Below, piece by piece: positions 1 through 8,564 of a stretch of DNA of 36,513 nucleotides. Numbering within the stretch: the first letter of the stretch is position 1; every line of letters begins with the position of its first letter. Below the pieces are notes generated by a model, which was given only the letters and a program-made list of their open reading frames with translations, made no database searches and had not been told where the DNA came from. The translations under genes and the position numbers were made by a program. The stretch comes from Alphaproteobacteria bacterium (lineage in GTDB: Bacteria; Pseudomonadota; Alphaproteobacteria; SHVZ01): contig VGEH01000029.1 in the NCBI GenBank assembly GCA_016869375.1, forward strand, positions 1-36,513, written 5' to 3'.

Positions 1-381
1 CTGCAGCCCGATCGAGAGGACCGGGTTCAGCGAGGTCATCGGCTCCTGGAAGATCATCGAGATGTCGCGGCCGCGGATGGCGCGCATCTCCTCGTCGGAA
101 AGCTTCAGAAGGTCGCGACCCTCGAAGAGGATTCGCCCGCCGACGACACGGCCGGCCGGCTGCGCGAGGAGGCGCATTACGGTCAGCGCCGTCACCGACT
201 TGCCGCAGCCGGACTCGCCGACCACGGCGACGATCTCGCCCTTGTTGACGCGGTAGTTGACGCCCTCGACCGCGCGCACGACGCCGCGCGAGGTGACGAA
301 GTGGACGTGCAGATCCTCGATCGACAGCAGAGGGGCCCCCGCCCCCGCGGCCTGCTCGCGGTCGATGGTCGCGCTTTCGAT
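1..381 (-). CDS. Peptide/nickel-type ABC transporter ATP-binding protein, 5' part only
   Basis: This is the N-terminal part of a cytoplasmic ATPase that powers import of peptides or related solutes (DppD/OppD type). The C-terminus lies beyond the left edge. About 127 residues are visible. They hold the opening [11 protein letters not shown], Walker A GESGCGKS near residues 55-62, and the Q-loop region [13 protein letters not shown] that is typical of the peptide ABC family. No ATG, GTG or TTG exists between the in-frame TAG at 394-396 and the conserved domain. The best placed codon is ATC at 379-381, 5 nt after a GGAGAGG ribosome site. I start there, but a near-cognate start, a CTG start or a sequence error are all possible. 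It follows grxC on the same strand after about 70 bases. Family certain, start uncertain. Confidence 0.85.
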   Translation of the reverse strand, partial: MESATIDREQAAGAGAPLLSIEDLHVHFVTSRGVVRAVEGVNYRVNKGEIVAVVGESGCGKSVTALTVMRLLAQPAGRVVGGRILFEGRDLLKLSDEEMRAIRGRDISMIFQEPMTSLNPVLSIGLQ

Positions 382-465
382 CGTTTCCTCTCCCTACCTG
401 CCGTCTGATGCGGCTTGTCCTAAGCCTAGCTTGGGCGGGTGGTAGGGTCGAAGCGAAAACTGTGC

Positions 466-723
466 CTAAATTCCTAGCATTGCGTTCAGTTTGCCACGAC
501 GGTCGAGGTCGTGGATGTCGTCGGAGCCGCCGACGCCGACGTTGTCTATGAAGATCTGGGGCACCGTGTAGCGGCCCTGGGCGCGTTCGACCATCTTGTC
601 GCGGAGCGCGGAATCGCCGTCGACCACGTACTCCTTGTACTGAACCCCCTTGGAGTCGAGGAGCGCCTTGGCCCGGTGGCAATAGGGGCAGTAGGCGCTG
701 ACGTAGATCTCGACATTGGCCAT
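466..723 (-). CDS. grxC: Glutaredoxin 3 (GrxC)
   Basis: This is a small cytosolic dithiol oxidoreductase that uses glutathione to reduce protein disulfides and mixed disulfides. At 85 residues it has the normal length of a class I glutaredoxin. The active site CPYC is at residues 12-15. The cis-proline loop TVPQIF has Pro55, and the glutathione-binding GGSDD turn is at 65-69, where many relatives have GGCDD. The start ATG is preceded by an AGGAG ribosome site that overlaps the stop codon of comF, 15 bases upstream, so the two genes are probably co-transcribed and translationally coupled. The comF-grxC pairing is common in Alphaproteobacteria. Confidence 0.95.
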   Translation of the reverse strand: MANVEIYVSAYCPYCHRAKALLDSKGVQYKEYVVDGDSALRDKMVERAQGRYTVPQIFIDNVGVGGSDDIHDLDRRGKLNAMLGI

Positions 724-738
724 GGCTGCTCGTAGCTC

Positions 739-1491
739 CTACTCGGCGCGCACAACCCGCGCCAGGGTGACGATGTCGACCTGGGCAGCGCCGGCGGCGA
801 GGAGCGCCTTGGTCGAGGCCCGCACGGTGGCGCCGGTGGTCAGCACGTCGTCGACGATTAGAACGCGTTTGCCGGCGATCTGGTCCCGATGACATGTCCT
901 CGCGCGGAACGCCCCGGCGACGTTCTTCTGGCGCTCCGAGCGACTGAGATGGCCCTGGCTCGGGGTGCGGCGCGTGCGCTTGAGGAGATCGGGTATGCAG
1001 ATCCGGCCCGTGGCCGCGGCCAGTGCTTGGGCCAGAAGGGCGGCTTGGTTGTAGCGGCGTAGCGCCAGCCTGAGCCAATGCAGCGGCACCGGGGCGATGA
1101 TGTCGGCATCGCGGGCGAGCTCGCCGCCGGCGCGGGCGAGCCAGCGTCCGAAGGCGGGCGCGCCGTGCAGTCGGTCGGCATGCTTGAAACCGAGGATCAG
1201 GCCGCGGCTGGCCTCGTCATAGGCGAAGACCGCCCGGGCGCGTTCCCAGGGCGGCGGATCGGCGATGCAGGCGGCGCACTCGGCCTCGGCGCCGACATCG
1301 TGAGGGAAGGGCAGGCCGCAACGCCGGCACATCGGCTCGCCCATGAAGGAAAGCCTGGACCAGCAGGCGGCGCAGACTGAGCCGGGCTGGTCGACGATCG
1401 CCTGGCAGGAAAGGCAGAGCGGCGGCAGGAGCGCGTCGAGGGCGGCTCGCCCGAGCCGCTTGCCGAAACCGAGGAGCGCCGTCGCCGTCAT
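739..1491 (-). CDS. comF: ComF family phosphoribosyltransferase-like protein
   Basis: This is a ComF/GntX family protein. Family members carry a zinc-finger-like N-terminus and a type I phosphoribosyltransferase fold, and are linked to DNA uptake or processing in some bacteria; the exact biochemical role is unsettled. Here four CxxC pairs occur in the first 76 residues (CLSC, CAAC, CRRC, CAAC). The PRPP-loop motif VLIVDDVLTTGAT lies near residues 210-222. The length of about 250 residues is usual. A GTG directly precedes the chosen ATG and could be used instead; no clear ribosome site is visible. It is the first gene of a comF-grxC unit and diverges from the methyltransferase gene across 57 bases. 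Confidence 0.92.
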   Translation of the reverse strand: MTATALLGFGKRLGRAALDALLPPLCLSCQAIVDQPGSVCAACWSRLSFMGEPMCRRCGLPFPHDVGAEAECAACIADPPPWERARAVFAYDEASRGLILGFKHADRLHGAPAFGRWLARAGGELARDADIIAPVPLHWLRLALRRYNQAALLAQALAAATGRICIPDLLKRTRRTPSQGHLSRSERQKNVAGAFRARTCHRDQIAGKRVLIVDDVLTTGATVRASTKALLAAGAAQVDIVTLARVVRAE

Positions 1492-1548
1492 CACGGTGAT
1501 GGTGGCGGCGGCTCGCGCGGACTGTCAACGCCGTGCCATAAGGAGCCG

Positions 1549-2463
1549 ATGACCGGCACCGTCCCCGAGGGCGCCCGTGTATTCGACCGGGCTCGCGTCC
1601 GTCGCCAGCGTACGCGCGCCGCGGCGACCCTCGGCGGGGCCGACTTCCTGCTGCGTGAGGTCGGGGAGCGCCTGGCGGATCGGCTCGACGACATCAGGCG
1701 CCGCTTTCCGCTGGCGCTCGATCTCGGCTGCCATCGCGGGGAGCTCGGGCGCGTGCTCGCCGGACGCGGCGTCGATCGCCTGATCCAGGCCGACCTCGCG
1801 CCGGAGATGGCGAAGCGGGCCGGTGGCCCCGCGGTCGCCTGCGACGAGGAGCTGCTGCCCTTCGCCGAGGCCAGCCTCGATGCCGTTCTCTCCTGTTTCA
1901 GCCTGCACTGGGTCAACGACCTGCCGGGAGCGCTGGTGCAGATCCGGCGCGCGCTCAAGCCGGACGGGCTCTTTCTCGCGGCGATGCTCGGCGGCGACAC
2001 ACTGACCGAGTTGCGCCAGGCGTGGCTCGAGGCCGAAAGCGAGGTCGAAGGCGGGGTGAGCCCGCGCGTCTCTCCCTTCGTCGATCTCCGCGACGCCGCC
2101 GGCCTCTTGCAGCGCGCCGGCTTCGCGCTGCCGGTCGCCGATGCCGACCGGCTGACGGTGACATATACCGATGCGCTGACGCTGATGCGCGAGCTCAAGG
2201 CGATGGGCGAGGCGAACGCGCTGATCGAGCGCCGCCGCTCGCCGACGCGCCGTGACACGCTCGCTGCCGCCGCCGCGATCTACCAGAGCCGATTCGCCGA
2301 AGCCGGCGACCGCGTGCGCGCGACTTTCCAGGTTATTTACCTGATCGGCTGGGCGCCCTCGGCCGATCAGCCGAAGGCGCTTCGTCCGGGCAGCGCCGCG
2401 TCGCGCCTTGCGGCAGCGCTGGGAACGGCCGAGAAGTCCGCTGGCGAAAAGGCTCGGCGCTAG
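1549..2463 (+). CDS. SAM-dependent methyltransferase-fold protein, NDUFAF5/BioC-like
   Basis: This is a class I S-adenosylmethionine-binding protein of 304 residues. Motif I reads ALDLGCHRGELG at about 56-67, and a BioC-like segment LSCFSLHWVNDLPG lies at about 114-127. The overall layout, including the ML-GGDTL-ELR segment and the long C-terminal half, resembles the alphaproteobacterial relatives of mitochondrial NDUFAF5. NDUFAF5 is a complex I assembly factor reported to hydroxylate an arginine rather than methylate. Which reaction applies here cannot be read from the sequence. An AAGGAG site sits 3 nt before the ATG. It diverges from comF, and its stop codon overlaps the stop of the convergent DUF1501 gene within a shared CTAG. 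Confidence 0.85.
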   Translation: MTGTVPEGARVFDRARVRRQRTRAAATLGGADFLLREVGERLADRLDDIRRRFPLALDLGCHRGELGRVLAGRGVDRLIQADLAPEMAKRAGGPAVACDEELLPFAEASLDAVLSCFSLHWVNDLPGALVQIRRALKPDGLFLAAMLGGDTLTELRQAWLEAESEVEGGVSPRVSPFVDLRDAAGLLQRAGFALPVADADRLTVTYTDALTLMRELKAMGEANALIERRRSPTRRDTLAAAAAIYQSRFAEAGDRVRATFQVIYLIGWAPSADQPKALRPGSAASRLAAALGTAEKSAGEKARR

Positions 2464-3659
2464 ACCGCGAGCAGGCCCGGGAAAGGCCGCACGGCGCGGC
2501 TGTCCGGGAACGCCACCTTGCCGAGCGCGTCCTCGGGCAGGCCGAGATGGTCTCTGAGCAGAGCCTTGGCGACGGCGCGGAGATCGGTCGTCGGCGCGAG
2601 ATCGCGGCCTTCGTAGAGCCGGTTCGCGGCGAGGCCGGGCCATTGGCCGAGAACGCGGCCGCCGGCGACGCGTCCGCCCAGGACAAAGGCGACGCCGGCG
2701 GTCCCGTGATCGGTGCCGAGCGTGCCGTTGACCTGCGCCGTCCGCCCGAACTCGCTCGCAGCCAGGACGACCGTGTCGTTCCAGGCGGGGCCAAGCGCGC
2801 CCCGAAGCGCTGCCATGCCGTCGGCGAAGGCGGCGAGGGGACCGGCGATGCGTTGGCGCTGCTGCGCATGGGTGTCGAAGCCGTTGAGCTCGAGCACGGC
2901 GATGCGCGGACCGACGGCGGAGGCAAGAAGCTTGCCCGCGGCTTCGGCGGCGGCCTTGAACGCGCCCGGTCCGCGCGCCGGCGTCGTCCCCATGGCCTGC
3001 TCGCCGATGACCTCGGTCGACATCGCATGCGCGCCGACGCCTTGCGCCAGCGCGGGACCGAGAACGCTGTCATCGCGATAGAGCCGCGCGAGCTTGGCGA
3101 CGAAGTCGGCGGACGCATCGGGAAGGACCGGCGGCGACCAGGTCGCGACCGGCACCTCGCCTCGCAGGAGAAGCGGCACCGTGGCGCCGACGGCAAGGCC
3201 GAGGCGGCGGTTCGGCTCCGCCGGCTTGCCGAGCAGTGTGATCGAGCGGTTGAGCCAGCCGCCGTCCTTCGCGCGAGGATCGGTGGTGCCGTTCTCGAGG
3301 AGGTCCTGGCCGTCGAAATGCGAACGCTGGCGATAGGGCGTGGCAACGGCGTGGACGATCGCGAGCTGCTTCTCGCGCCATAGCATCTCGAGCGGGGCCA
3401 GCGCCGGATGCAGGCCGAAGCGGCCGTCGAGATCGAGAACGCCACCCTCCTGGCCGGGAGGGGCAAGCGCGATCTCGCCGCGCAGCGCGCGATAGTCGGG
3501 ATCGGCATAGGGCACGACCGCGCCGATACCATCGAGGCCGCCGCGCAGGATGACGAAGACGAAGCGCCGGTCGGTCGGCGCTGCAGCGAGCGCAAGATTG
3601 GGGAGCGGTAGAGTGAAGGCGCTCAAGCCGAGCAACAGTTGGCGGCGGCTGGAAAGCAT
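2460..3659 (-). CDS. DUF1501 family secreted protein
   Basis: This is a DUF1501 family protein of about 399 residues. The N-terminus MLSSRRQLLLGLSAF carries a twin-arginine motif followed by a hydrophobic stretch ending ALA, so Tat export to the periplasm is likely. Family hallmarks are FVILRGGLDG near residues 35-44, the conserved EFGRTAQVNGTLGTDHGTA segment and the GGRVAGGRVLGQWPGL segment. These belong to the alkaline-phosphatase/sulfatase-like superfamily, with Asp and His residues that could bind metal. The biochemical function is unknown. The ATG at 3659 is chosen because a GGAGG site lies 5 nt upstream, straddling the stop of the DUF1800 gene; an in-frame GTG is 6 bases earlier. DUF1501 and DUF1800 genes are a widespread pair. 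Confidence 0.9.
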   Translation of the reverse strand: MLSSRRQLLLGLSAFTLPLPNLALAAAPTDRRFVFVILRGGLDGIGAVVPYADPDYRALRGEIALAPPGQEGGVLDLDGRFGLHPALAPLEMLWREKQLAIVHAVATPYRQRSHFDGQDLLENGTTDPRAKDGGWLNRSITLLGKPAEPNRRLGLAVGATVPLLLRGEVPVATWSPPVLPDASADFVAKLARLYRDDSVLGPALAQGVGAHAMSTEVIGEQAMGTTPARGPGAFKAAAEAAGKLLASAVGPRIAVLELNGFDTHAQQRQRIAGPLAAFADGMAALRGALGPAWNDTVVLAASEFGRTAQVNGTLGTDHGTAGVAFVLGGRVAGGRVLGQWPGLAANRLYEGRDLAPTTDLRAVAKALLRDHLGLPEDALGKVAFPDSRAVRPFPGLLAV

Positions 3660-3661
3660 CG

Positions 3662-4981
3662 TCACCTCCGCTGGAATTCGGGCGAAGCAAGCATGAGCGC
3701 CAGCGCTTCGCTACGGCTGCCGGCGCGGCGGATCGCCGTGCCGGTCTCGTCGGAAAGCGCGTCGCCGAGCACGGATTCGGCCAGATCGCCTGGTTCCATC
3801 CGCGTCCGCACGCGGCCGGCGAAAGCGAGCGCGAACTCGACCCGGCGCATCATCGCCTCCGGCGTCGCCCAGGCCGACGCATCGTCCGGCCATCCCGCCG
3901 GCGAGGGCGCGACCAGCGGCGGCTGGCCCAGAACCGCCTGTGCGCGCAGGACTTGTCCGCCCTCCGCCTTCACGCCGGTGGCGCGAAGTGCGGCGATGAC
4001 GAAGTCGGAGGGCGTGCGCACCTTGGTCAGCGGATCGCGCCAGGCGCGCTCCTCGGCAATCACGGCGCGATAGACCGACTTGAGATCGCCGCCGCTGTCG
4101 AGGAAGACGCGGGCGATGCGGTCGACCGACGCAGCCTGTGGCCGATCGGCGATGAAGTGACGCGCGAGCTTGGCCGCGATGTGTCGCGCGGTCGAAGGAT
4201 GGCGCGCCAGCAGCTCGAGCGCGGCGCGGGCCTCGTGCTCGCCCGCGCTTTCGTAGGTGCGGCCGAGGAAGGTCTTCGCTCCCGGCTCATGGATCAGCTC
4301 GATGTAGTGAAACTCGCCGATGATGCCGCGTCGGGGATTGCCGATCGACCAGCCGGTCAGCATTTCGGCGAAGGCGCGCACATCGGTCTGGGTGTAGCCG
4401 CCATCGACGCCGAGCGTGTGCAGCTCGAGAACTTCGCGCGCCAGGTTCTCGTTGAGGCCGCGGCCGCGGCGCAGGCCAGCGCGGCTCTTGGGCCCGATCG
4501 ACTCCGCCTGATCGAGGTAGAGCAGCATCGCCGGGTGACGGATGGCAGCGAGGAGAAGATCGACGAAGCGCCCGGTGACGTTCGGCCGGATCGCCTCTTC
4601 TTCGAAAGCGACGGCGATGCCGGCGACGGTCGGGCGCACGGCGGAGACGGTGAAGTGGTTCGTCCAGAAATGGACCAGCCGCTCGCGGAAGGGCTGGTCG
4701 GTCGCCGCGGCGCGCCGGGTGCGGGCGCCGACATCGGCGGTGAAGCCCTGGCGATATTCCTTGCGGTAGAGCTCGATCAGCGCCGCGTCGCCGCCGCTGC
4801 CCCGGGCGTCGAAGAACAGCTTGAGACGCTCGGCGCTGCGGCCGACGCCCTCGGTTGTCTCGGAGCCGCCATCGAGCTGCGCCAGCAGCCAGCCCTGCGG
4901 ATCGCCCTTGATCCGGCCGAGATCGCCCGGCCGGGCGCCGAGCCCGAAGCGCGAGGCGGCGATGAATGCGTCGATCGACAT
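3662..4981 (-). CDS. DUF1800 family protein
   Basis: This is a DUF1800 family protein of about 439 residues, function unknown. Recognisable family signatures are the opening AASRFGLGARPGDL, the HFWTNHFTVSA motif in the first third, and the NENLAREVLELHTLGV segment followed by YTQTDVRAFAEMLTGWSI in the middle. No signal peptide is visible, whereas its DUF1501 partner has one. The chosen ATG (MSIDAFIAASR) leads straight into the conserved domain. In-frame TTG (5032) and ATG (5014) codons upstream are alternatives. The gene sits immediately upstream of the DUF1501 gene, whose ribosome site overlaps this stop codon, so the two are probably made together. Confidence 0.9.
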   Translation of the reverse strand: MSIDAFIAASRFGLGARPGDLGRIKGDPQGWLLAQLDGGSETTEGVGRSAERLKLFFDARGSGGDAALIELYRKEYRQGFTADVGARTRRAAATDQPFRERLVHFWTNHFTVSAVRPTVAGIAVAFEEEAIRPNVTGRFVDLLLAAIRHPAMLLYLDQAESIGPKSRAGLRRGRGLNENLAREVLELHTLGVDGGYTQTDVRAFAEMLTGWSIGNPRRGIIGEFHYIELIHEPGAKTFLGRTYESAGEHEARAALELLARHPSTARHIAAKLARHFIADRPQAASVDRIARVFLDSGGDLKSVYRAVIAEERAWRDPLTKVRTPSDFVIAALRATGVKAEGGQVLRAQAVLGQPPLVAPSPAGWPDDASAWATPEAMMRRVEFALAFAGRVRTRMEPGDLAESVLGDALSDETGTAIRRAGSRSEALALMLASPEFQRR

Positions 4982-5068
4982 CGGGGCGGATGGCCTCCCG
5001 GTCCTTCCGAGCATTATACGCTCGTACGGCAAAGCTCCTGTGTCGCCCTTTTGTTCCCGCCGGCCGTG

Positions 5069-6340
5069 CTAGGTCCGGGTTTCCTTGAGCCGCGACAGCG
5101 TGAGGATGGCGACCAGGCCACGAAGGACCGCCGAGAGCGCGAACATCGCCACGAGCTGACTGCCCCAGACATAGGTCTGGCCGAAGATCGTGATCTCGGT
5201 CGGCATGCGGGTGGTGAGCCAGGCAGCGAAGAAGGCGCCGGCCGACCAGAAGGAGAGGCTCAGCACCGTGTGGACGGCGGTCGCCAATGCCCGGCGCGCC
5301 GGCGGTACCGTGTCGTAGAGGAAAGTAGTGGCGGCCAGGGTGTATCCCGACCAGGCGACGCCGACGATCATCTGGGCGAAGAACAGCGCCCAGTAGTTGG
5401 TCGTGAAGACCCAGACGACCGGAACCAGCGGAATCAGCGCGCCGGAGACCACGATGACGACGCGGTTGCCGCTGACGTCGCGCACGCGCCCCCAGAATGG
5501 CATCAGGGCCGCCTGGGTGACGGCTGCGGCCAGCATGTTCCCCATGAACTCGAGATAGGTGAAGTGCAGCTCGCGCAGCATGTAGACGTGGAAGAAGGGG
5601 CCGGCGAACGAGACTGCCGCGAACATCAGTCCGATCGACAGCGAGTAGCGGAAGAAGTTCGATTGCCAGAGCCGGCGAAGCCCGCCTGGTTCCGAGGTCA
5701 GCTTCTCTCCGTCGAGCGAGAGCCCGGGATCGCTGACGCCGGAGAGCTGCCAGAGCGAATAGAGCCTGCCGACGTCGCCGACCGCGAAGATCACCGCGAA
5801 GCCGACGCGTGCCATATCATGGTGCTCGAACCAGTGCAGCACGCCGCCGGCTGCCGCCATCACGGTGAAGCCGATGACGCCGGCGAGACCCGTGCGGCGG
5901 CCGAAGTAGCGGCCGCGCACCTGCTCGGGCAGGTGATCGCCGATCAGGCTGATCCAGCTCGGCTGCATCAGATGGTTGCCGGCGTGGTAGATCGCCGCGC
6001 AGGCTATCAGGATCGGATAAGCCAGGTCAGGGAACAGCCAGGGTAGGACCAGCACTGTCGGCAGCATCGCGATCTGGATCGAGCAGCCGGCGACGATCAG
6101 CACCTTCCGCCTCACGCCGCGACGCGCGAGCCAGGCACCGGCGATCTGGATGAAGGAGCCGACCCAGCCGGGAAACGCCGCGACGATCGCGATCTGCGCC
6201 GCGGTCAGGCCGACCAGCACCGCATAGGCGTTCATGTAGTTGTCGACGACGCCGGTCAGCACCGCCTGGCCCATGCCGTCCTTGATGCCGCGCTTCAGGC
6301 TGCGGTCGGACTCGGGATTCTCGGACCATCTCGTCGCCAT
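5069..6340 (-). CDS. Major facilitator superfamily transporter
   Basis: This is an inner-membrane secondary transporter of 423 residues with about 12 hydrophobic segments split into two six-helix halves by a hydrophilic loop near residues 200-225. The segment GDHLPEQVRGRYFGRR after the fourth helix is the loop typical of one MFS subgroup. A second loop, GRVRDVSGNR, at the start of the second half resembles the MFS A-motif. Substrate and transport direction cannot be deduced. The ATG lies 8 bases after the stop of the GNAT-Nudix gene, with only a weak ribosome site, so it probably belongs to the argJ transcript. Confidence 0.85.
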   Translation of the reverse strand: MATRWSENPESDRSLKRGIKDGMGQAVLTGVVDNYMNAYAVLVGLTAAQIAIVAAFPGWVGSFIQIAGAWLARRGVRRKVLIVAGCSIQIAMLPTVLVLPWLFPDLAYPILIACAAIYHAGNHLMQPSWISLIGDHLPEQVRGRYFGRRTGLAGVIGFTVMAAAGGVLHWFEHHDMARVGFAVIFAVGDVGRLYSLWQLSGVSDPGLSLDGEKLTSEPGGLRRLWQSNFFRYSLSIGLMFAAVSFAGPFFHVYMLRELHFTYLEFMGNMLAAAVTQAALMPFWGRVRDVSGNRVVIVVSGALIPLVPVVWVFTTNYWALFFAQMIVGVAWSGYTLAATTFLYDTVPPARRALATAVHTVLSLSFWSAGAFFAAWLTTRMPTEITIFGQTYVWGSQLVAMFALSAVLRGLVAILTLSRLKETRT

Positions 6341-6348
6341 GGCGACGC

Positions 6349-7311
6349 CTAGAGGAAATCGCGCAGCATGGCGACGAGCGGCACGTCGGCGGGAGGCATC
6401 GGGTAGTCAGCGAGCCGCATCGGCTTGACCCAGGCGAGCGTCTGGCCTTCGCGCGGGCTGGGCGTTCCCTGCCAACGCCGGCAGAGATAGAGCGGCATCA
6501 GTAGATGGAAGCGCTCGTAGCGGTGCGAGGCGAAGGTGAAGGGCGCGAGGCAGCTTCCGGCCGTATCGATGCCGAGCTCTTCCCTGAGTTCACGTACCAG
6601 CGCCACTTCCGGCGTCTCGCCTTCCTGGACCTTGCCGCCCGGGAACTCCCAGAGCCCGGCCATCGACTTTCCTGGCGGCCGCTGGGCGATGAGCACGCGG
6701 CCGTCGGCATCGACCAGCGCAACGGCGGCGACGAGGATCGTCGGCAGCGGCGGCAGCGCCGGATCGACGCCGCATTCCGGCGCATCGAGCGCGTGAAGCT
6801 CAAGCGTTCGCGTCTCGCCGCGCCGCGGATAGGAGCGAGTCTCTTCGCCGCGGCGCACGAAACCGAGCCGCGCCAGCACGCCGCGAGAAGCGGCGTTGTG
6901 CGGTAGCACCGTGGCGACGACGCGCGACAGCCCGAGCTGCGTGAAGGCATGGGTGACGAGCGTTCGTACGGCCTCGGCGGCGAAGCCCTGGCGGCGATGG
7001 GGCGCACCGATCCAATAGGCGACCTCGCCGGCGCTGTCCGGCCGCCGGCCGAGCCGGATCGCTCCAACAAGCTGCGCATCCTGCCGGCAGATGATCAGAT
7101 CCACGACACCGCTCTCATCGAAAGGTCGGCTGCTGCCGGCGATCCATTCCTCAGCATCCGCGATCGAGAACGGATCCGGCAGGAGCGGCATATGGCCGGG
7201 GATGTCGCTGCCGATGATGTAGGCGGCGATCGCCGACGCGTCGGACGGAACGGGACGGCGGAGGACCAGACGCTCGGAGACGAGCCTGAGATCAGCTCCG
7301 GTAGCTGCCAT
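6349..7311 (-). CDS. GNAT acetyltransferase-Nudix (MutT-like) fusion protein
   Basis: This 320-residue protein joins two enzymes. Residues about 8-165 form a GNAT acetyltransferase of the RimJ/RimL type, with the acetyl-CoA loop RRQGFA at 106-111 and the C-terminal NAASRGVLARLGF segment. Residues about 190-320 form a Nudix hydrolase with a complete Nudix box from Gly226 to Ile248, fitting Gx5Ex7REUxEExGU. The flanking FPGGK and the overall look match MutT-type 8-oxo-dGTP diphosphatases that clean the nucleotide pool. The acetyltransferase substrate is unknown. The first 20 bases overlap the end of argJ, so translation is likely coupled. A mutT gene beside argJ is common in Alphaproteobacteria. 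Confidence 0.92.
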   Translation of the reverse strand: MAATGADLRLVSERLVLRRPVPSDASAIAAYIIGSDIPGHMPLLPDPFSIADAEEWIAGSSRPFDESGVVDLIICRQDAQLVGAIRLGRRPDSAGEVAYWIGAPHRRQGFAAEAVRTLVTHAFTQLGLSRVVATVLPHNAASRGVLARLGFVRRGEETRSYPRRGETRTLELHALDAPECGVDPALPPLPTILVAAVALVDADGRVLIAQRPPGKSMAGLWEFPGGKVQEGETPEVALVRELREELGIDTAGSCLAPFTFASHRYERFHLLMPLYLCRRWQGTPSPREGQTLAWVKPMRLADYPMPPADVPLVAMLRDFL

Positions 7312-8521
7312 TGATGTCGATGTAGCGATGGGTCAGGTCGCCGGTCCAGACCGTGGCCTTGCCACGGCCGATGCCGACATCGACGCCGATACGGATATCG
7401 CGCCCGGCCATGTGCGCGGCGACGGGGCCCTCGTCATAGCTGTCGACGCGCGCGCCGTTCTTCGCCACGGCGACGCCGCCGATCGTGATCGAGAGCTTGT
7501 CGCGATCGGCTTTCTCGCCCGACTTGCCGACGGCCATGACGATGCGGCCCCAATTGGCGTCGCCGGCGGCGATCGCAGTCTTGACCAGCGGCGAGTTGGC
7601 GATCGCGAGCCCGATCCTGCGGGCCGAGCGCTCGGTCGCGGCGCCGGTGATGTCGAGAGTCACGAGGCGCTCGACGCCTTCGCCGTCCTTGACGACCAGG
7701 AGCGCGAGGTCGCGCATCACCGCCTCGAGCGCCCGGCGGAAGCTACCTAGCCGCGCGTCGCCGGCATCGGCGATCGGCGCGTGACCGGCCCTGCCCGTGG
7801 CGAACAGCAGGACCGTGTCCGAGGTCGAGGTGTCGGAATCGACCGTGATCGAGTTGAAGGTACGCGGCGTGTAGCGCGTGAGCAGCGTCTGCAGCGCCGG
7901 CGCCGCGACGGCGGCGTCGGTGAAGATGAAGCCCAGCATCGTCGCCATGTCCGGCTGGATCATGCCGGAGCCCTTGATGATCCCCTGGAGCCTGACCTCG
8001 ACGCCGTCGATCCTGGCCGTGCGCGTCACCGCCTTGGGATAGGTGTCGGTCGTCATGATCGCGCGCGCCGCGGCTGCCCAATCGTCGTTGAGCTGGCCGC
8101 GCAGGGTCGGCAGCGCCGCCGTGAGGCGATCATCCGCCATCGGCTCGCCGATCACGCCAGTCGAGGCGACGTAGACCTCGTTGGTTGCACAGCCGAGGAG
8201 CTGTGCTGCCGCCTTGACCGTGCGCTCGACGCTGGCCTCGCCCGCCTTGCCGGTGAAGGCATTGGCATTGCCGGCATTGACCACGAGCGCGCGCGCCGAG
8301 CCCTTCGCCAGCGACTGCTTGCACCAGTCGACCGGCGCCGAGCGCGTCAGCGACTTGGTGAAGACGCCGGCGACCGCGGTGCCCGGCGCCATCTCGACGA
8401 GGAGGACGTCGGTGCGGTCCTTGTAGCGGATGCCGGCAGCGCCGGTGGCGAGACGGATTCCGGCGAGGGCGGGCAGGTTCGGCGGCGCCGCCGGCGCCAG
8501 CGGAGAGACGGGATGAGACAT
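7292..8521 (-). CDS. argJ: Bifunctional ornithine acetyltransferase / N-acetylglutamate synthase ArgJ
   Basis: ArgJ moves the acetyl group from N-acetylornithine to glutamate and, in bifunctional forms, can also use acetyl-CoA. It recycles acetyl groups in cytosolic arginine biosynthesis. The 409-residue precursor has the VNAGNANAFTG motif at 81-91, TTDTYPK at 157-163 and the self-cleavage segment KGSGMIQPDMATMLGF. Thr194 in that segment should become the N-terminal nucleophile of the beta chain after autoproteolysis. The C-terminal AYGS-type end reads INGSYRS. An AAGG site lies 5 nt before the ATG. The gene overlaps the GNAT-Nudix gene downstream and follows the parvulin gene on the same strand after about 43 bases. 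Confidence 0.97.
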   Translation of the reverse strand: MSHPVSPLAPAAPPNLPALAGIRLATGAAGIRYKDRTDVLLVEMAPGTAVAGVFTKSLTRSAPVDWCKQSLAKGSARALVVNAGNANAFTGKAGEASVERTVKAAAQLLGCATNEVYVASTGVIGEPMADDRLTAALPTLRGQLNDDWAAAARAIMTTDTYPKAVTRTARIDGVEVRLQGIIKGSGMIQPDMATMLGFIFTDAAVAAPALQTLLTRYTPRTFNSITVDSDTSTSDTVLLFATGRAGHAPIADAGDARLGSFRRALEAVMRDLALLVVKDGEGVERLVTLDITGAATERSARRIGLAIANSPLVKTAIAAGDANWGRIVMAVGKSGEKADRDKLSITIGGVAVAKNGARVDSYDEGPVAAHMAGRDIRIGVDVGIGRGKATVWTGDLTHRYIDINGSYRS

Positions 8522-8564
8522 GGAACCTTGGGAGCGGCTTCTTGAACGGGAAGCCGCAGGGTTA

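Noticed and set aside
3953-6046. A 697-codon open frame on the plus strand opposite the DUF1800 and MFS genes
   Set aside because: It is a GC-rich shadow. The opposite strand encodes clear protein families over the same interval, and this frame is low-complexity, Ala/Arg/Asp-rich sequence without any domain.
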